A DNA stretch of 34,523 nucleotides from an uncultured Bacilli bacterium (GTDB lineage Bacteria > Bacillota_I > Bacilli_A > RF39 > UBA660), in assembly GCA_947581765.1 (NCBI GenBank), contig CANPVU010000015.1:1-34523 (forward strand), given 5' to 3'. The notes under the pieces are model-generated. The model saw only the letters and a program-made list of their open reading frames with translations, did no database searches and was not told where the DNA came from. How positions within the stretch are numbered: position 1 is the stretch's first letter; the number at the start of each line of letters is the position of its first letter. This document shows positions 1 through 8,803 of the stretch, one piece after another. Both the position numbers and the translations under genes were made by a program.

Positions 1-45
1 GTAAAATTATTATACTAATAAATCAATGATTTGCAACTTCACCAA

Positions 46-75
46 TTTACTAATCAGTATTATACGTGTTATAAT
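46..75 (+). promoter_or_regulatory. Candidate SigA promoter for rsmA
   Basis: A TTTACT box (46-51) and a perfect TATAAT (70-75) are separated by 18 bases, 16 bases upstream of the chosen rsmA ATG. The -35 is only a partial match, so this is tentative. Confidence 0.35.
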
Positions 76-90
76 TATTACGGTGATATT

Positions 91-924
91 ATGGAATATT
101 CTCCTAGGAAAATGCAGGAAAATTTGATTGATAATAATTTTAGATTGAAAAAAAAATATGGTCAAAATTTTATTATAGATGAAAATATTATTGATAGTAT
201 TATTAATAAAAGTTTAATTGATAAAGATACTATGGTTATTGAAATTGGACCTGGTGCAGGCTCATTAACATATAAACTATCTTTTGCTGCTAAAAATGTA
301 TTATGTTATGAAATAGATACTACGTTAAGTAATTTATTGTCTAATAATTTAAAAGGTTTAGATAATGTAGAAATTAAATTTGAAGATTTTCTTAAATCAA
401 ATGTAATTGATGATATAAAAAAATATAATTTTAAAAAATTATATGTAGTAGCAAACTTGCCATATTATATTACTACTCCAATTATTATTAAAATAATAGA
501 AGATATGTTACCAGTTGATAAAATATGTGTAATGGTTCAAAAAGAGGTTGGTGATAGATTTAAAGCTCCACTAGGAACAAAAGATTATGGTTCACTAACA
601 GTATATATAAATTATTTTTATAACGTAAAAAAACTATTAGATGTTAGTAGGAATGTATTTATTCCAAAACCTAATGTAGATAGTATTGTTGTTGAATTTA
701 CTAGGAAAAATAATGAAAAGAAAGTATTAAATGAAAAATTATTTTTTAAGATTATAAGAGATAGTTTTAATCAAAAAAGAAAAACTTTAAAAAATAATTT
801 AAAAGACTATGATTTAAGTGCTATTGAATTAGTTTTAAAAAAATATAATTATGATTTAAGTGTTAGAGCGGAAAATTTATCTGTAGACGTTTTTATAGAT
901 ATAGCAAATCAGTTAAGTAAGTAG
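91..924 (+). CDS. rsmA: 16S rRNA (adenine1518/1519-N6)-dimethyltransferase RsmA (KsgA)
   Basis: Predicted to dimethylate two adjacent adenines in the 3'-terminal hairpin of 16S rRNA using S-adenosylmethionine, a late step of small-subunit maturation. The 277-residue product matches the family length. Visible motifs are the N-terminal KKKYGQNFI segment, the SAM-binding VIEIGPGAGSLT loop near residue 50 and the catalytic NLPYYI motif near residue 125. An upstream in-frame TTG at 31 would add 20 residues unlike the family. The ATG at 91 is preceded by GGTGA at 82-86 and is preferred. The uracil-DNA glycosylase gene follows after 12 bases, so the two are probably cotranscribed. Identification is firm; only the start is an inference. 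Confidence 0.95.
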   Translation: MEYSPRKMQENLIDNNFRLKKKYGQNFIIDENIIDSIINKSLIDKDTMVIEIGPGAGSLTYKLSFAAKNVLCYEIDTTLSNLLSNNLKGLDNVEIKFEDFLKSNVIDDIKKYNFKKLYVVANLPYYITTPIIIKIIEDMLPVDKICVMVQKEVGDRFKAPLGTKDYGSLTVYINYFYNVKKLLDVSRNVFIPKPNVDSIVVEFTRKNNEKKVLNEKLFFKIIRDSFNQKRKTLKNNLKDYDLSAIELVLKKYNYDLSVRAENLSVDVFIDIANQLSK

Positions 925-936
925 GTGTCATTATAT

Positions 937-1587
937 ATGATTAACAAAAAGTGGGATATTGTTTTAAAAGAAGAATTAAAAAAAGATTATTTTAGAAATT
1001 TAGGAATATTTGTAAGGAATGAATACAAAAATAAAAGAGTGTTTCCTCCTTATGAAAATATATTTGATGCATTAAGATTTACTGATTATGATGAAGTAAA
1101 AGTTGTTATATTAGGTCAAGATCCATATCATGGTTTAGGAGAAGCACATGGTTTATCTTTTTCTGTTAAAGAAGGAGTGGATATGCCACCATCATTACAA
1201 AATATCTTTAAAGAATTAGAAAATGATTTAGGAATAAAAAGAAATAAAAGTGATTTGACTGATTGGGCCAAACAAGGCGTGTTACTTTTAAATTCAATTA
1301 TGACAGTTGAAAAAGATAAACCTCTTTCTCATCAAAATAAAGGATGGGAAATATTTACTGACAATATAATAAAGTATTTAAATGAACGAAAACAACCTGT
1401 TATATTTGTTTTATGGGGAAGTTTTGCACGTAGTAAGAAAAATTTAATTACAAATTCAAGACATTATATCATTGAATCAGTTCATCCATCACCATTATCT
1501 GCTTATAGAGGTTTTTTTGGTAGTAAGCCATTTAGTAAGATAAATAATATATTGAAGAAAAATAATATTGATGAGATAAAATGGTAA
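937..1587 (+). CDS. ung: Uracil-DNA glycosylase, family 1
   Basis: Removes uracil from DNA, starting base excision repair of deaminated cytosine or misincorporated dUTP. The 216-residue protein has the complete family-1 signatures: water-activating GQDPYH with the catalytic Asp at about residue 62, the GVLLLNSIMTV uracil-pocket segment, and the HPSPLSA minor-groove loop followed by GFFGSKPFSKIN. A GTG at 925, directly after the rsmA stop, is in frame. The ATG at 937 has AGGTG (923-927) at better spacing and gives the usual N-terminus. It sits tightly behind rsmA and 20 bases before a glycosyltransferase gene, so one housekeeping transcript is likely. Confidence 0.96.
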   Translation: MINKKWDIVLKEELKKDYFRNLGIFVRNEYKNKRVFPPYENIFDALRFTDYDEVKVVILGQDPYHGLGEAHGLSFSVKEGVDMPPSLQNIFKELENDLGIKRNKSDLTDWAKQGVLLLNSIMTVEKDKPLSHQNKGWEIFTDNIIKYLNERKQPVIFVLWGSFARSKKNLITNSRHYIIESVHPSPLSAYRGFFGSKPFSKINNILKKNNIDEIKW

Positions 1588-1607
1588 GGTAAAAAAGAGG
1601 AAGACTT

Positions 1608-2549
1608 ATGTTTGATATAATAATACCAGTATATAAAGCAAAGAAAACATTACTAAGATTATTAATGACTATTGCTTTACAAAAAAATACTGATGATTTT
1701 AAGGTATATATGGTTATTGATTCGGACGATGAAGATTATAGTTATGAAGTAGATTTTGTAAAAGATTACTTTGAACTAAAAGTACTAAAATTATCCAAAA
1801 ATTCTGGTCCAGGATTTGCTAGACAATATGGAATTGATAATAGTAATAATCCATATATTATGTTTATTGATGCTGATGATTATTTATATTCACCTTATGC
1901 ATTAAGTAGTTTAATGAATAAAATTAAACAGTGTGAAAGTGATTTATTGATTAGTAATTTTAGATATGAGCGAGATAATGAAGTTATAATAAAAAAATTA
2001 AATACAATTTGGTTACATGGAAATGTGTATAAGAGAAAATTCCTAGTAGATAATGATATAAGATTTAATGATACACGTGCTAATGAGGATAATGGATTTA
2101 ATAAATTAGTCTTATTAAATCTTCCCAAAATTGATACTTTAGATGAAATAACATATGTATATTGCGAGAATGCTAATTCAATTACTAGAAAAAATAATAG
2201 AGAATATAAATTTAGTGGATTAAAATATTTTTCTTATAACTATAATTATGCAATGAATAAAATGATAGAAAAAAATAAAAATCTAGACTTAGTTGCTACA
2301 ACCGCACTAATGTGTTTGCTTGCTATGTATTTTTATTACTTAGAGTTTTATAACCAGTATGATGTAGATAAAATTTTATTATGGTCACAAGATTCATATA
2401 AAATATATAAAGAATATTTATATATGATTACTTTGCAGGATTTTAATGAATTATATAAAATTAAAGTGGATGAATATAAAGATAAGAATCTTAATATGAT
2501 AATTACTTTTGATGAATTTTTAAAGAAGGTATGTGAGTATAATGATTGA
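1608..2549 (+). CDS. GT2-family glycosyltransferase
   Basis: A 313-residue protein with a GT-A nucleotide-sugar transferase fold. It starts with DIIIPVYKAKKTLL, followed by the VIDSDDED nucleotide-binding loop, NSGPGFARQYGID, and the metal-binding FIDADDYLY (DxD) near residue 87. A later segment, LHGNVYKRKF...F.DTRANEDN, is shared with the next gene and with the gene at 32895, so the three are paralogues. No membrane segment is seen, so it is probably a cytosolic or peripheral enzyme. Donor and acceptor are unknown; cell-surface glycan or glycolipid synthesis is an inference. The start has GAGG at 1597-1600. It overlaps the next gene by 8 bases, which indicates translational coupling. Confidence 0.85.
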   Translation: MFDIIIPVYKAKKTLLRLLMTIALQKNTDDFKVYMVIDSDDEDYSYEVDFVKDYFELKVLKLSKNSGPGFARQYGIDNSNNPYIMFIDADDYLYSPYALSSLMNKIKQCESDLLISNFRYERDNEVIIKKLNTIWLHGNVYKRKFLVDNDIRFNDTRANEDNGFNKLVLLNLPKIDTLDEITYVYCENANSITRKNNREYKFSGLKYFSYNYNYAMNKMIEKNKNLDLVATTALMCLLAMYFYYLEFYNQYDVDKILLWSQDSYKIYKEYLYMITLQDFNELYKIKVDEYKDKNLNMIITFDEFLKKVCEYND

Positions 2550-3327
2550 TATAATAATACCAATGTATGATTGTCTAGATCAAATAGAAAGTGCTTTATT
2601 AAGTATATCTTCTCAAATACTTAAGGATAAATTAAATGTTATTTTAGTTGATGATTGTTCACATCAAAATTATGAAAAAGTAATAAATAAATTTAGTCCT
2701 ATAATAAATATAAAATATATAAGGCATAAAAAGAATAAAGGAGCAGGAGCATCAAGACAAACAGGAATGGATAATTCTAGTAGTAAATATGTAATTTTTA
2801 TGGATTCTGATGATTTATTTTATACATCAACTAGTACAGAGTTACTATATAAAACTATAAATTCAGGATTTGATTATGTTGATAGTCTTGTATATAATGA
2901 AAAAACTAATAAAAATTACTCTAGTGTAAGTGATTTGCATGGAAAAATATATAGAAGAGCATTTTTAAAAAAACATAATATAAAGTTTAATAATACTAGA
3001 TACCATGAAGATAATTCATTTAATAATATAGTACTTTTAAATAATCCTAAAATTAAATCAATTGATATACAAACATATATATATTGTTATAATAATAATT
3101 CTTTGACAAATTTATCTAGAGAAGAAGAACCAAAAAATTTAGAATTTTATATAAAAAATATAAAATATGTAATTGATAACACGACAAATTGTTCTAAAGA
3201 AAAAGTAGAAAAATATATAAATATTAAGTATGAATATTTAAAAAATATAATAAATAAGTATCCATCTAAGAATACAATTATTAATAATTTATTAAATAAG
3301 TATGAATTAGCGCCAATTACTAAATAG
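2542..3327 (+). CDS. GT2-family glycosyltransferase, paralogue of its upstream neighbour
   Basis: A 261-residue GT-A enzyme with DIIIPMYDCLDQIESAL at the N-terminus, VILVDDCS, NKGAGASRQTGMD and the metal-binding FMDSDDLFY. It shares the LHGKIYRR.F...KFNNTRYHEDNSFNN block with the previous gene and the C-terminal fusion gene at 32895. An in-frame GTG at 2533 is possible, but the ATG at 2542 aligns with the homologues, which all begin M(I)DIII, and it overlaps the previous stop by 8 bases. It is shorter at the C-terminus than its neighbour. The pair could add two successive sugars to one surface polymer; this is inference. Confidence 0.85.
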   Translation: MIDIIIPMYDCLDQIESALLSISSQILKDKLNVILVDDCSHQNYEKVINKFSPIINIKYIRHKKNKGAGASRQTGMDNSSSKYVIFMDSDDLFYTSTSTELLYKTINSGFDYVDSLVYNEKTNKNYSSVSDLHGKIYRRAFLKKHNIKFNNTRYHEDNSFNNIVLLNNPKIKSIDIQTYIYCYNNNSLTNLSREEEPKNLEFYIKNIKYVIDNTTNCSKEKVEKYINIKYEYLKNIINKYPSKNTIINNLLNKYELAPITK

Positions 3328-3336
3328 CTCTATTAA

Positions 3337-3365
3337 TTGACTTTGAAAACAAGGTATGGTAAACT
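3337..3365 (+). promoter_or_regulatory. Candidate promoter for the Ig-domain gene
   Basis: TTGACT (3337-3342), 17 bases, then TAAACT (3360-3365) with a TGG extension. An overlapping alternative is TTGAAA (3343-3348), 17 bases, TATATA (3366-3371). The two alternatives cannot be separated by eye. Confidence 0.35.
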
Positions 3366-3392
3366 TATATATAGTAAAAATAGGGTGATGAT

Positions 3393-4244
3393 ATGTTAAA
3401 GAAAGTTACGAAGACATCATTAATGTCTGTATTTCTTTTTATTGTCTTAGTTGGCCTGGGTGTGTTTCTCTTTATTTTTGATTATGAGAGAAGGCAAATA
3501 AAACTTACTGAAAATAATGTTAAAATTATTTTGAGTGAAGATGATTGGACAAAAAAGGATTTTGAATTAACTATAAAATATAATGGTGATGCTTCTAAAC
3601 ATATAAAAGAATATTCCTTTGATGGCGGAAAGACTTGGACAAAGAGTAATATGCTTACTATTAAAGATAACAAAGTCATAAATATAAGAGTTAAAGATAT
3701 AAATAATAAGATTTATTCTTTAGACTATGAAATAAAAAATATTGATAGAGAGGGTCCAAATATTGTTGCGCCTAGTGATGTTGAAATAACTAAAGGAAGT
3801 AAAGTAAATATATCTGATTATGTTGAAGTAGAAGATGAAAAGTCTGGTTTGCGTGATGAGGTTGTGTTTACTCCAAGTGTTGTTGATACTAGTAAAAATG
3901 GTGTACAAACTATTCAGATATATGCAATTGATAAGTTAGCAAACAAAACTATAAGTAAAATAAATTTTAATATAGTTGATAGTGCTAAAGAAATTGCTAT
4001 AGAAAAAATAACTTTGGACCATAATAGATTAAATTTATTAGTCAATGAAGAAGATAAACTTACTCCAAGTATTACTCCAAAATATGCAACAAATAGGAGA
4101 GTAACATGGAAAAGTAGTGATGAGAAAGTTGTTACAGTTGATGTAGGTGGAAAAATAAAAGCAGTTGGAGTAGGTACAGCAACTATAACTGCTACAACAT
4201 CCAATGGAAAAACAGCAAGTTGTGAGATAGATGTTACAAAATAA
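3393..4244 (+). CDS. Membrane-anchored protein with Ig-like (Big_2) domain
   Basis: A 283-residue protein with an N-terminal hydrophobic segment (about residues 12-30) that could be a signal anchor, followed by an extracellular part. Residues about 115-195 (GPNIVAPSDVEI...GVQTIQIYAIDKLANKT) look like a bacterial Ig/cadherin-like module with a conserved IYAIDKLAN turn. The C-terminal 80 residues are a clear Big_2 domain, with VTWKSSDEKVVTV and GVGTATITATTSNGKTAS. No enzymatic motif, sortase signal or lipobox is visible. It probably acts as a surface or adhesion module. The ATG has a strong GGGTGATG site at 3383-3390. A terminator closes the unit at 4259. Confidence 0.7.
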   Translation: MLKKVTKTSLMSVFLFIVLVGLGVFLFIFDYERRQIKLTENNVKIILSEDDWTKKDFELTIKYNGDASKHIKEYSFDGGKTWTKSNMLTIKDNKVINIRVKDINNKIYSLDYEIKNIDREGPNIVAPSDVEITKGSKVNISDYVEVEDEKSGLRDEVVFTPSVVDTSKNGVQTIQIYAIDKLANKTISKINFNIVDSAKEIAIEKITLDHNRLNLLVNEEDKLTPSITPKYATNRRVTWKSSDEKVVTVDVGGKIKAVGVGTATITATTSNGKTASCEIDVTK

Positions 4245-4258
4245 TGATATTATTTAAA

Positions 4259-4290
4259 AATTTACTAGAAATTTAGTAGATTTTTTTTAT
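4259..4290 (+). terminator. Rho-independent terminator after the Ig-domain gene
   Basis: A 9-bp stem with one G-U pair (4259-4267 with 4274-4282), a 6-base loop, and a run of eight T ending at 4288. Confidence 0.8.
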
Positions 4291-4320
4291 TGTAATAACT
4301 AATAAATTATATTACAATAA
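4287..4320. promoter_or_regulatory. 11-bp perfect inverted repeat over the tilS promoter region
   Basis: TTATTGTAATA (4287-4297) and its exact reverse complement TATTACAATAA (4310-4320) are 12 bases apart, ending 14 bases before tilS. A possible promoter, TTGTAA (4290-4295), 17 bases, TACAAT (4313-4318), lies entirely within the repeat, as a repressor operator would. No T-run follows, so it is not a plus-strand terminator. The cognate regulator is unknown. Confidence 0.5.
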
Positions 4321-4334
4321 TAATGGTGATTTAA

Positions 4335-5651
4335 ATGGAGGAAGTGTTAAGTTTTTTAAGAAAAAATACTAATTTAAATCCAGATGATTATGTTGTTATT
4401 GGGCTTTCTGGCGGTCCAGATTCTATGGCTTTATTAAATCTTTTAATTAACTATAAAAATGAATGTAATTTTAATATAGTATGTGCTCATGTACATCATA
4501 ATCTTAGAAAAGAAAGTGATAATGAAGCTAAGTTTGTAAAAGAGTATTGTAAAGATCATAACTTAATTTTTGAAATGACTAAGTTTAAATATGATACTAA
4601 ATTTACTGAATCATTAGGACACAAGATGAGATATGAGTTTTTTGATAAAATCGTAAAAAAATATAATGCGAAATATCTTTTTACTGCTCATCATGGTGAT
4701 GATTTGATTGAAACAGTGTTAATGAGGATTGTTAGAGGTTCAACAATTAGTGGATATTCAGGATTTGACTATATAGTACATAAAGATAATTATGATATAT
4801 TAAGACCTTTAATAAGTGTCACAAAAGAGAAAATTTTGAATTACTTAGATGAGTATAATATTCCATTTGTTATAGATAATAGTAATAGTGATATGAGTTA
4901 TACACGAAATAGGTATAGAAAAAAAATTTTACCAATACTTAAGCAAGAGGATTTAAATGTGCATTTAAAATTTTTGCAATATAGTGATTGTCTTAAAGAA
5001 TATGATGAATATATAAAAGATCAAGTAAATTGTATATATGATGATATAGTAGTTGATAATAAAATTAATATATCTAAATTAAAAAGCTGTAAATTATTAA
5101 TAATTAAGCATATTATATATAGATGGTTATCTAATGTTTATAAAGATGATATATATTTAATAAATGCAAAACATTTAAATAGTATTTTAAATATGATAGA
5201 TAGTTTAAAACCAAATATAAAAGTATATCTTCCAAATTATCAAATAGTAAAGGAATATAATAAGTTATCGATAAATAATTTGAAAGAAACGAATGAATAT
5301 GAATATATATTAAATGAAGAAGTTCTTTTACCTGACGGTAAAAAAATTATAAAAGTTAATAATTCTAAATTGACAAATAATTTTGTTACACATTTAAATA
5401 GTTCAGATATAGTTTTACCTTTGTATGTTAGAAACTATAGAATAGGTGATAAAATGACTATAAAAAATTTTTCTGGACATAAAAAATTAAAAGATATTTT
5501 TATAAATGAAAAAATAAATTTGAATGATAGACAAAGTTATCCTGTAGTAGTTGATAGTAGTGGAAATATAATTTGGTTACCTGGTATTAAAAAATCTTCA
5601 TTTGACAACAAAAAAAATGAAAAATATGATATAATACTAGAGTATCGTTAA
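4335..5651 (+). CDS. tilS: tRNA(Ile) lysidine synthetase
   Basis: Converts C34 of tRNA-Ile(CAU) to lysidine using lysine and ATP, so that the tRNA reads AUA; essential in an AT-rich genome full of ATA codons. The 438-residue protein shows the N-type ATP pyrophosphatase loop SGGPDS (residues 25-30), the HVHHNLR motif, the AHHGDDLIET segment and MRIVRGSTISG. The C-terminal TilS_C domain is recognisable from YRIGDKMTI through GHKKLKDIFIN near residues 372-395. The start has GGTGA at 4324-4328. ftsH follows after 13 bases, as in Bacillus, but without the hpt gene that often lies between them. Confidence 0.95.
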   Translation: MEEVLSFLRKNTNLNPDDYVVIGLSGGPDSMALLNLLINYKNECNFNIVCAHVHHNLRKESDNEAKFVKEYCKDHNLIFEMTKFKYDTKFTESLGHKMRYEFFDKIVKKYNAKYLFTAHHGDDLIETVLMRIVRGSTISGYSGFDYIVHKDNYDILRPLISVTKEKILNYLDEYNIPFVIDNSNSDMSYTRNRYRKKILPILKQEDLNVHLKFLQYSDCLKEYDEYIKDQVNCIYDDIVVDNKINISKLKSCKLLIIKHIIYRWLSNVYKDDIYLINAKHLNSILNMIDSLKPNIKVYLPNYQIVKEYNKLSINNLKETNEYEYILNEEVLLPDGKKIIKVNNSKLTNNFVTHLNSSDIVLPLYVRNYRIGDKMTIKNFSGHKKLKDIFINEKINLNDRQSYPVVVDSSGNIIWLPGIKKSSFDNKKNEKYDIILEYR

Positions 5652-5664
5652 GAAAGGAGTTAAT

Positions 5665-7611
5665 ATGAAGAAAAAAAATGTCAAAAGAACAACAATTTCG
5701 TATGTAATTTTGTTTGTACTTATATTAGGCATAATGTATTTTGCAAGTACATTTAATAATAATGTACATGAATTAACTTATTCAGAATTTGTTACTGAAA
5801 TGGAAAACGGAAAAGTTTCTGAAGTCGAGATTACACCAAATCAAAGTGGAGGTGTATATCAGTTAACTGGAAAATTAGAAGGATATGCTAAAAAAGAATC
5901 TTTCTATGTAAGAACACCTTTAACTGATTCAACAATAGAAAATATATATGCTGGAAGTAAAGAATATGATTTTAAAATAAGTGCTGAAAAAGATCCAGAT
6001 TCAAGTATGTTACTTGTTTTACTAGTTAATGTTTTACCTATTATTTTATTAGTAGGTGCTGCAATATTTTTAGTAACAAGACAAATGGGTGCTAACAATA
6101 AATCTATGGATTTTGGAAAGAGTAGAGCACGTTTAAATGATGATAGAAAGAAAGTTACATTTAATGATGTAGCTGGATTAACAGAAGAAAAGGAAGAAGT
6201 TCAAGAATTAATTGAATTCTTAAAGCATCCAAAAAAATTTCAAAAAATGGGTGCTAGAATACCAAAAGGTGTACTATTAGTTGGTCCTCCTGGAACTGGT
6301 AAAACATTGTTAGCTAGAGCAGTAGCAGGAGAAGCAAATGTTCCTTTCTATTATATTAGTGGTTCTGACTTCGTTGAACTTTTTGTTGGAGTTGGAGCAA
6401 GTCGTGTTAGAGATATGTTTAAACAAGCAAAACATAATGCTCCATGTTTAATATTTATTGATGAAATAGATGCTGTTGGACGTCAAAGAGGTGCTGGATT
6501 AGGTGGAGGTCATGATGAAAGAGAACAGACACTTAATCAGTTATTAACAGAAATGGATGGATTTGGTGAAAATGAAGGTATTATTGTAATAGCAGCAACT
6601 AACCGTCCAGATGTACTTGATCCTGCTTTACTTAGACCTGGAAGATTTGATAGACAAGTTACAGTTAATTTACCAGATATAAATGGTCGTAAAGAAATTC
6701 TTGAAGTACATGCTAAAGGAAAGACATTTGCACCAGGTGTAACACTTGAAAATATTGCTAAAAGAACAGTAGGATTTAGTGGTGCTGATTTGGAGAACTT
6801 ATTAAATGAAGCAGCATTACTTACTGTAAGAAGAGATAAAGATGCAATCACTATGGCTGAGATAGATGAAGCACATGACCGTGTATTGATGGGACCTGCA
6901 AAAGTAACAAAGAAATATACGGAGAAAGAAAAGAAAATAGTAGCATACCATGAAGCAGGACATGCTGTAGTTGGTATAAAATTAGAAGGTGCTAATGAAG
7001 TACAAAAAATTACAATTATACCACGTGGTGCTGCTGGTGGATATAACTTGATGTTACCTAAAGAGGAAACTTTCTTAGAAACAAAAAATGAACTTTTAGA
7101 AACAATAAGTGGTTTACTAGGAGGAAGAGTTGCTGAAGAGTTAGTATTTAATGAAGTAACAACAGGTGCACATAATGATTTTGAAAAAGCAACTAAAATA
7201 GCACGTGCTATGGTAACTGAATATGGTATGAGTGATTTAGGACCAGTTCAATTTGAACATCAAGAATCAAGTGTATTTTTGGGAAGAGATTACAATAAAA
7301 GTCATAACTTCTCTAGTGAAGTAGCATTTGAAATAGATCAAGAACAACGAAAAATTATTAATGAATGTTATGAAAAAACAAAAGAAATTATTGCTAATAA
7401 TATGGATTTGTTAGACTTGATTGCTAAAACATTATTAGAGTATGAAACAATTACTAAAGAACAAATTGATTATTTAGTTAAAAATGGTCATATGCCAGAT
7501 AAAGAAGAAAAAACTTCAACTACAGATACTGACATAAAGACATCTGATGAAGATAATCAAACTGAAGATAGTAAAGAAGAAAATATTTCAGAAGAAAAAG
7601 AAGAGCAATAG
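5665..7611 (+). CDS. ftsH: ATP-dependent zinc metalloprotease FtsH
   Basis: A membrane-bound AAA+ protease that extracts and degrades misassembled membrane proteins and short-lived regulators. Visible in order: TM1 (about residues 10-29), a short extracytoplasmic domain, TM2 (about 113-135), the Walker A GPPGTGKT (from residue 207), Walker B IFIDEID, the second-region-of-homology [19 protein letters not shown], and the peptidase HEAGH (429-433). The third zinc ligand should be in the later [12 protein letters not shown] segment. The C-terminus is a low-complexity acidic tail of about 35 residues. Its 648 residues are typical. The AAAGGAG site at 5653-5659 supports the ATG. It is cotranscribed with tilS and ends at a bidirectional terminator. 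Confidence 0.98.
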   Translation: MKKKNVKRTTISYVILFVLILGIMYFASTFNNNVHELTYSEFVTEMENGKVSEVEITPNQSGGVYQLTGKLEGYAKKESFYVRTPLTDSTIENIYAGSKEYDFKISAEKDPDSSMLLVLLVNVLPIILLVGAAIFLVTRQMGANNKSMDFGKSRARLNDDRKKVTFNDVAGLTEEKEEVQELIEFLKHPKKFQKMGARIPKGVLLVGPPGTGKTLLARAVAGEANVPFYYISGSDFVELFVGVGASRVRDMFKQAKHNAPCLIFIDEIDAVGRQRGAGLGGGHDEREQTLNQLLTEMDGFGENEGIIVIAATNRPDVLDPALLRPGRFDRQVTVNLPDINGRKEILEVHAKGKTFAPGVTLENIAKRTVGFSGADLENLLNEAALLTVRRDKDAITMAEIDEAHDRVLMGPAKVTKKYTEKEKKIVAYHEAGHAVVGIKLEGANEVQKITIIPRGAAGGYNLMLPKEETFLETKNELLETISGLLGGRVAEELVFNEVTTGAHNDFEKATKIARAMVTEYGMSDLGPVQFEHQESSVFLGRDYNKSHNFSSEVAFEIDQEQRKIINECYEKTKEIIANNMDLLDLIAKTLLEYETITKEQIDYLVKNGHMPDKEEKTSTTDTDIKTSDEDNQTEDSKEENISEEKEEQ

Positions 7612-7620
7612 AAGATAAAT

Positions 7621-7660
7621 AAAAAAGACTGTATGAAATTTAGATTACAGTCTTTTTTTT
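7621..7660. terminator. Bidirectional terminator between convergent ftsH and the FemAB-like gene
   Basis: A 13-bp perfect stem (7621-7633 with 7646-7658, core GACTGTA/TACAGTC) and a 12-base loop, with A-run on the left and T-run on the right, so it works on both strands. Its right arm overlaps the stop codon of the minus-strand gene. Confidence 0.9.
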
Positions 7661-8706
7661 ACAAAAATATCTTTGTTAAGCAAATAAGTAAATTTTTTCA
7701 TTACAATTGAGTAATGACCAATATATTTAATAGGAATAGCATTATATTTATTCATATAATATATTACGTTTAAGTTTAAATTAGAAACTTTAATGTAACA
7801 ATAATTTTTTTGATTACATATTTTCATTGCTTCATATAATAATCCATTATCGATATCTAAATTTTCAAATGACTCTTTAACCTGATTGTATACATATTCA
7901 CATACATTATTCTTTTCATTATATGGTTCAATTATTAAAGCACAACCAACATCAATTTCATCGTTAAAGGTTAATAATTCTTCTATTTTCATAAGTTCAT
8001 TAGAATCATTCTCATTTTCAATTAAGTAGTTTTTATAAAATACTAAATCCAATTTAGCAAATAATATTGTAACTCTATCATTATATGTTAAAAGAAGTTT
8101 AGTAACTAAATCACTATCAAAATATTTTCCAGGATTTAAATTTTCAAGCCTTTTTACATCGTTAATACTTTTACAACTTTCAAAATAAATTCCACGTTTT
8201 AAATAATAATCTTGTTGTTCATATTTTCTCTTAAGTTCTAATTTTGATATTTTTTTACCATTTTTTTTCATTGGGATAAGTAAATTTTCTGATTTATCTA
8301 TATATTCATCTGTATACTTATATTTTAAACTAATTAAGTTATTGTGTATATCATTATAATGTGGATTACTTGATATTATGTTTGGATAAACATCAATTGT
8401 ATATACGTCGTACATTTTTCCTAATTTTTTTATATACTCAGTAAAAAACTCTAACAACTCTTTATTTGTAAAATCTAATATATATCCATTAGGTATAACA
8501 AATTTTCTTCCAGCTTTATTTTCTTCAACTAATATATGTGCAATAGCGCATATTCCATTTTCATCTTTTACTCCAACAATTTTATGATTTTTAACTCCTT
8601 TAATATATGCCCAATTTTCTTCTTGCATAAATGATAAATAATCCTGTTTCTTTAAAAAATTTGTATATTCGTTATAGGTAACTTTTTCTTTAAAAGTATA
8701 TTTCAT
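7645..8706 (-). CDS. FemAB-family peptidoglycan-bridge aminoacyltransferase
   Basis: A 353-residue member of the FemA/FemX/MurM family, which transfers amino acids from aminoacyl-tRNA to the lipid-II stem peptide to build interpeptide bridges. Recognisable features are FMQEENWAYIKG near the N-terminus, IPNGYILDFTNKELLEFF near residue 70, and a lysine-rich helical insert (about 145-165) followed by YYLKRGIYFESC. The tail (GLLYEAMKICNQ...NYCYIKVSNLN) belongs to the second GNAT-like lobe. It is somewhat shorter than typical FemA (about 400). The start has AGGGGGTAGG upstream. It is divergent from a lipid-linked-precursor flippase gene, which fits a peptidoglycan role. The amino acid transferred cannot be predicted. 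Confidence 0.8.
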   Translation of the reverse strand: MKYTFKEKVTYNEYTNFLKKQDYLSFMQEENWAYIKGVKNHKIVGVKDENGICAIAHILVEENKAGRKFVIPNGYILDFTNKELLEFFTEYIKKLGKMYDVYTIDVYPNIISSNPHYNDIHNNLISLKYKYTDEYIDKSENLLIPMKKNGKKISKLELKRKYEQQDYYLKRGIYFESCKSINDVKRLENLNPGKYFDSDLVTKLLLTYNDRVTILFAKLDLVFYKNYLIENENDSNELMKIEELLTFNDEIDVGCALIIEPYNEKNNVCEYVYNQVKESFENLDIDNGLLYEAMKICNQKNYCYIKVSNLNLNVIYYMNKYNAIPIKYIGHYSIVMKKFTYLLNKDIFVKKRL

Positions 8707-8726
8707 ATATCCTACCCCCTATCATA

Positions 8727-8756
8727 AGTATACAATAAATCAAATGTCATTTGCAA
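8727..8756 (-). promoter_or_regulatory. Promoter of the FemAB-like gene
   Basis: On the minus strand TTGCAA (8756-8751), 18 bases, TATACT (8732-8727). Its -35 hexamer is the same six base pairs used by the divergent promoter. Confidence 0.6.
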
Positions 8757-8779
8757 CAATTAATAAATGATAGTATAAT
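8751..8779 (+). promoter_or_regulatory. Promoter of the flippase gene
   Basis: TTGCAA (8751-8756), exactly 17 bases, then perfect TATAAT (8774-8779), about 25 bases before the ATG. Confidence 0.75.
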
Positions 8780-8803
8780 TATTTTGTTAGAGAGGATGAT
8801 GTA

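Noticed and set aside
31-90. TTG start at 31 for rsmA, adding 20 residues
   Set aside because: The added residues do not resemble the family, the stretch holds a promoter-like TATAAT, and the ATG at 91 has a good ribosome binding site.
4287-4320. GlnR/TnrA box (TGTnA-n7-TnACA)
   Set aside because: The half-sites are separated by many more bases than the 17-bp GlnR/TnrA consensus allows.
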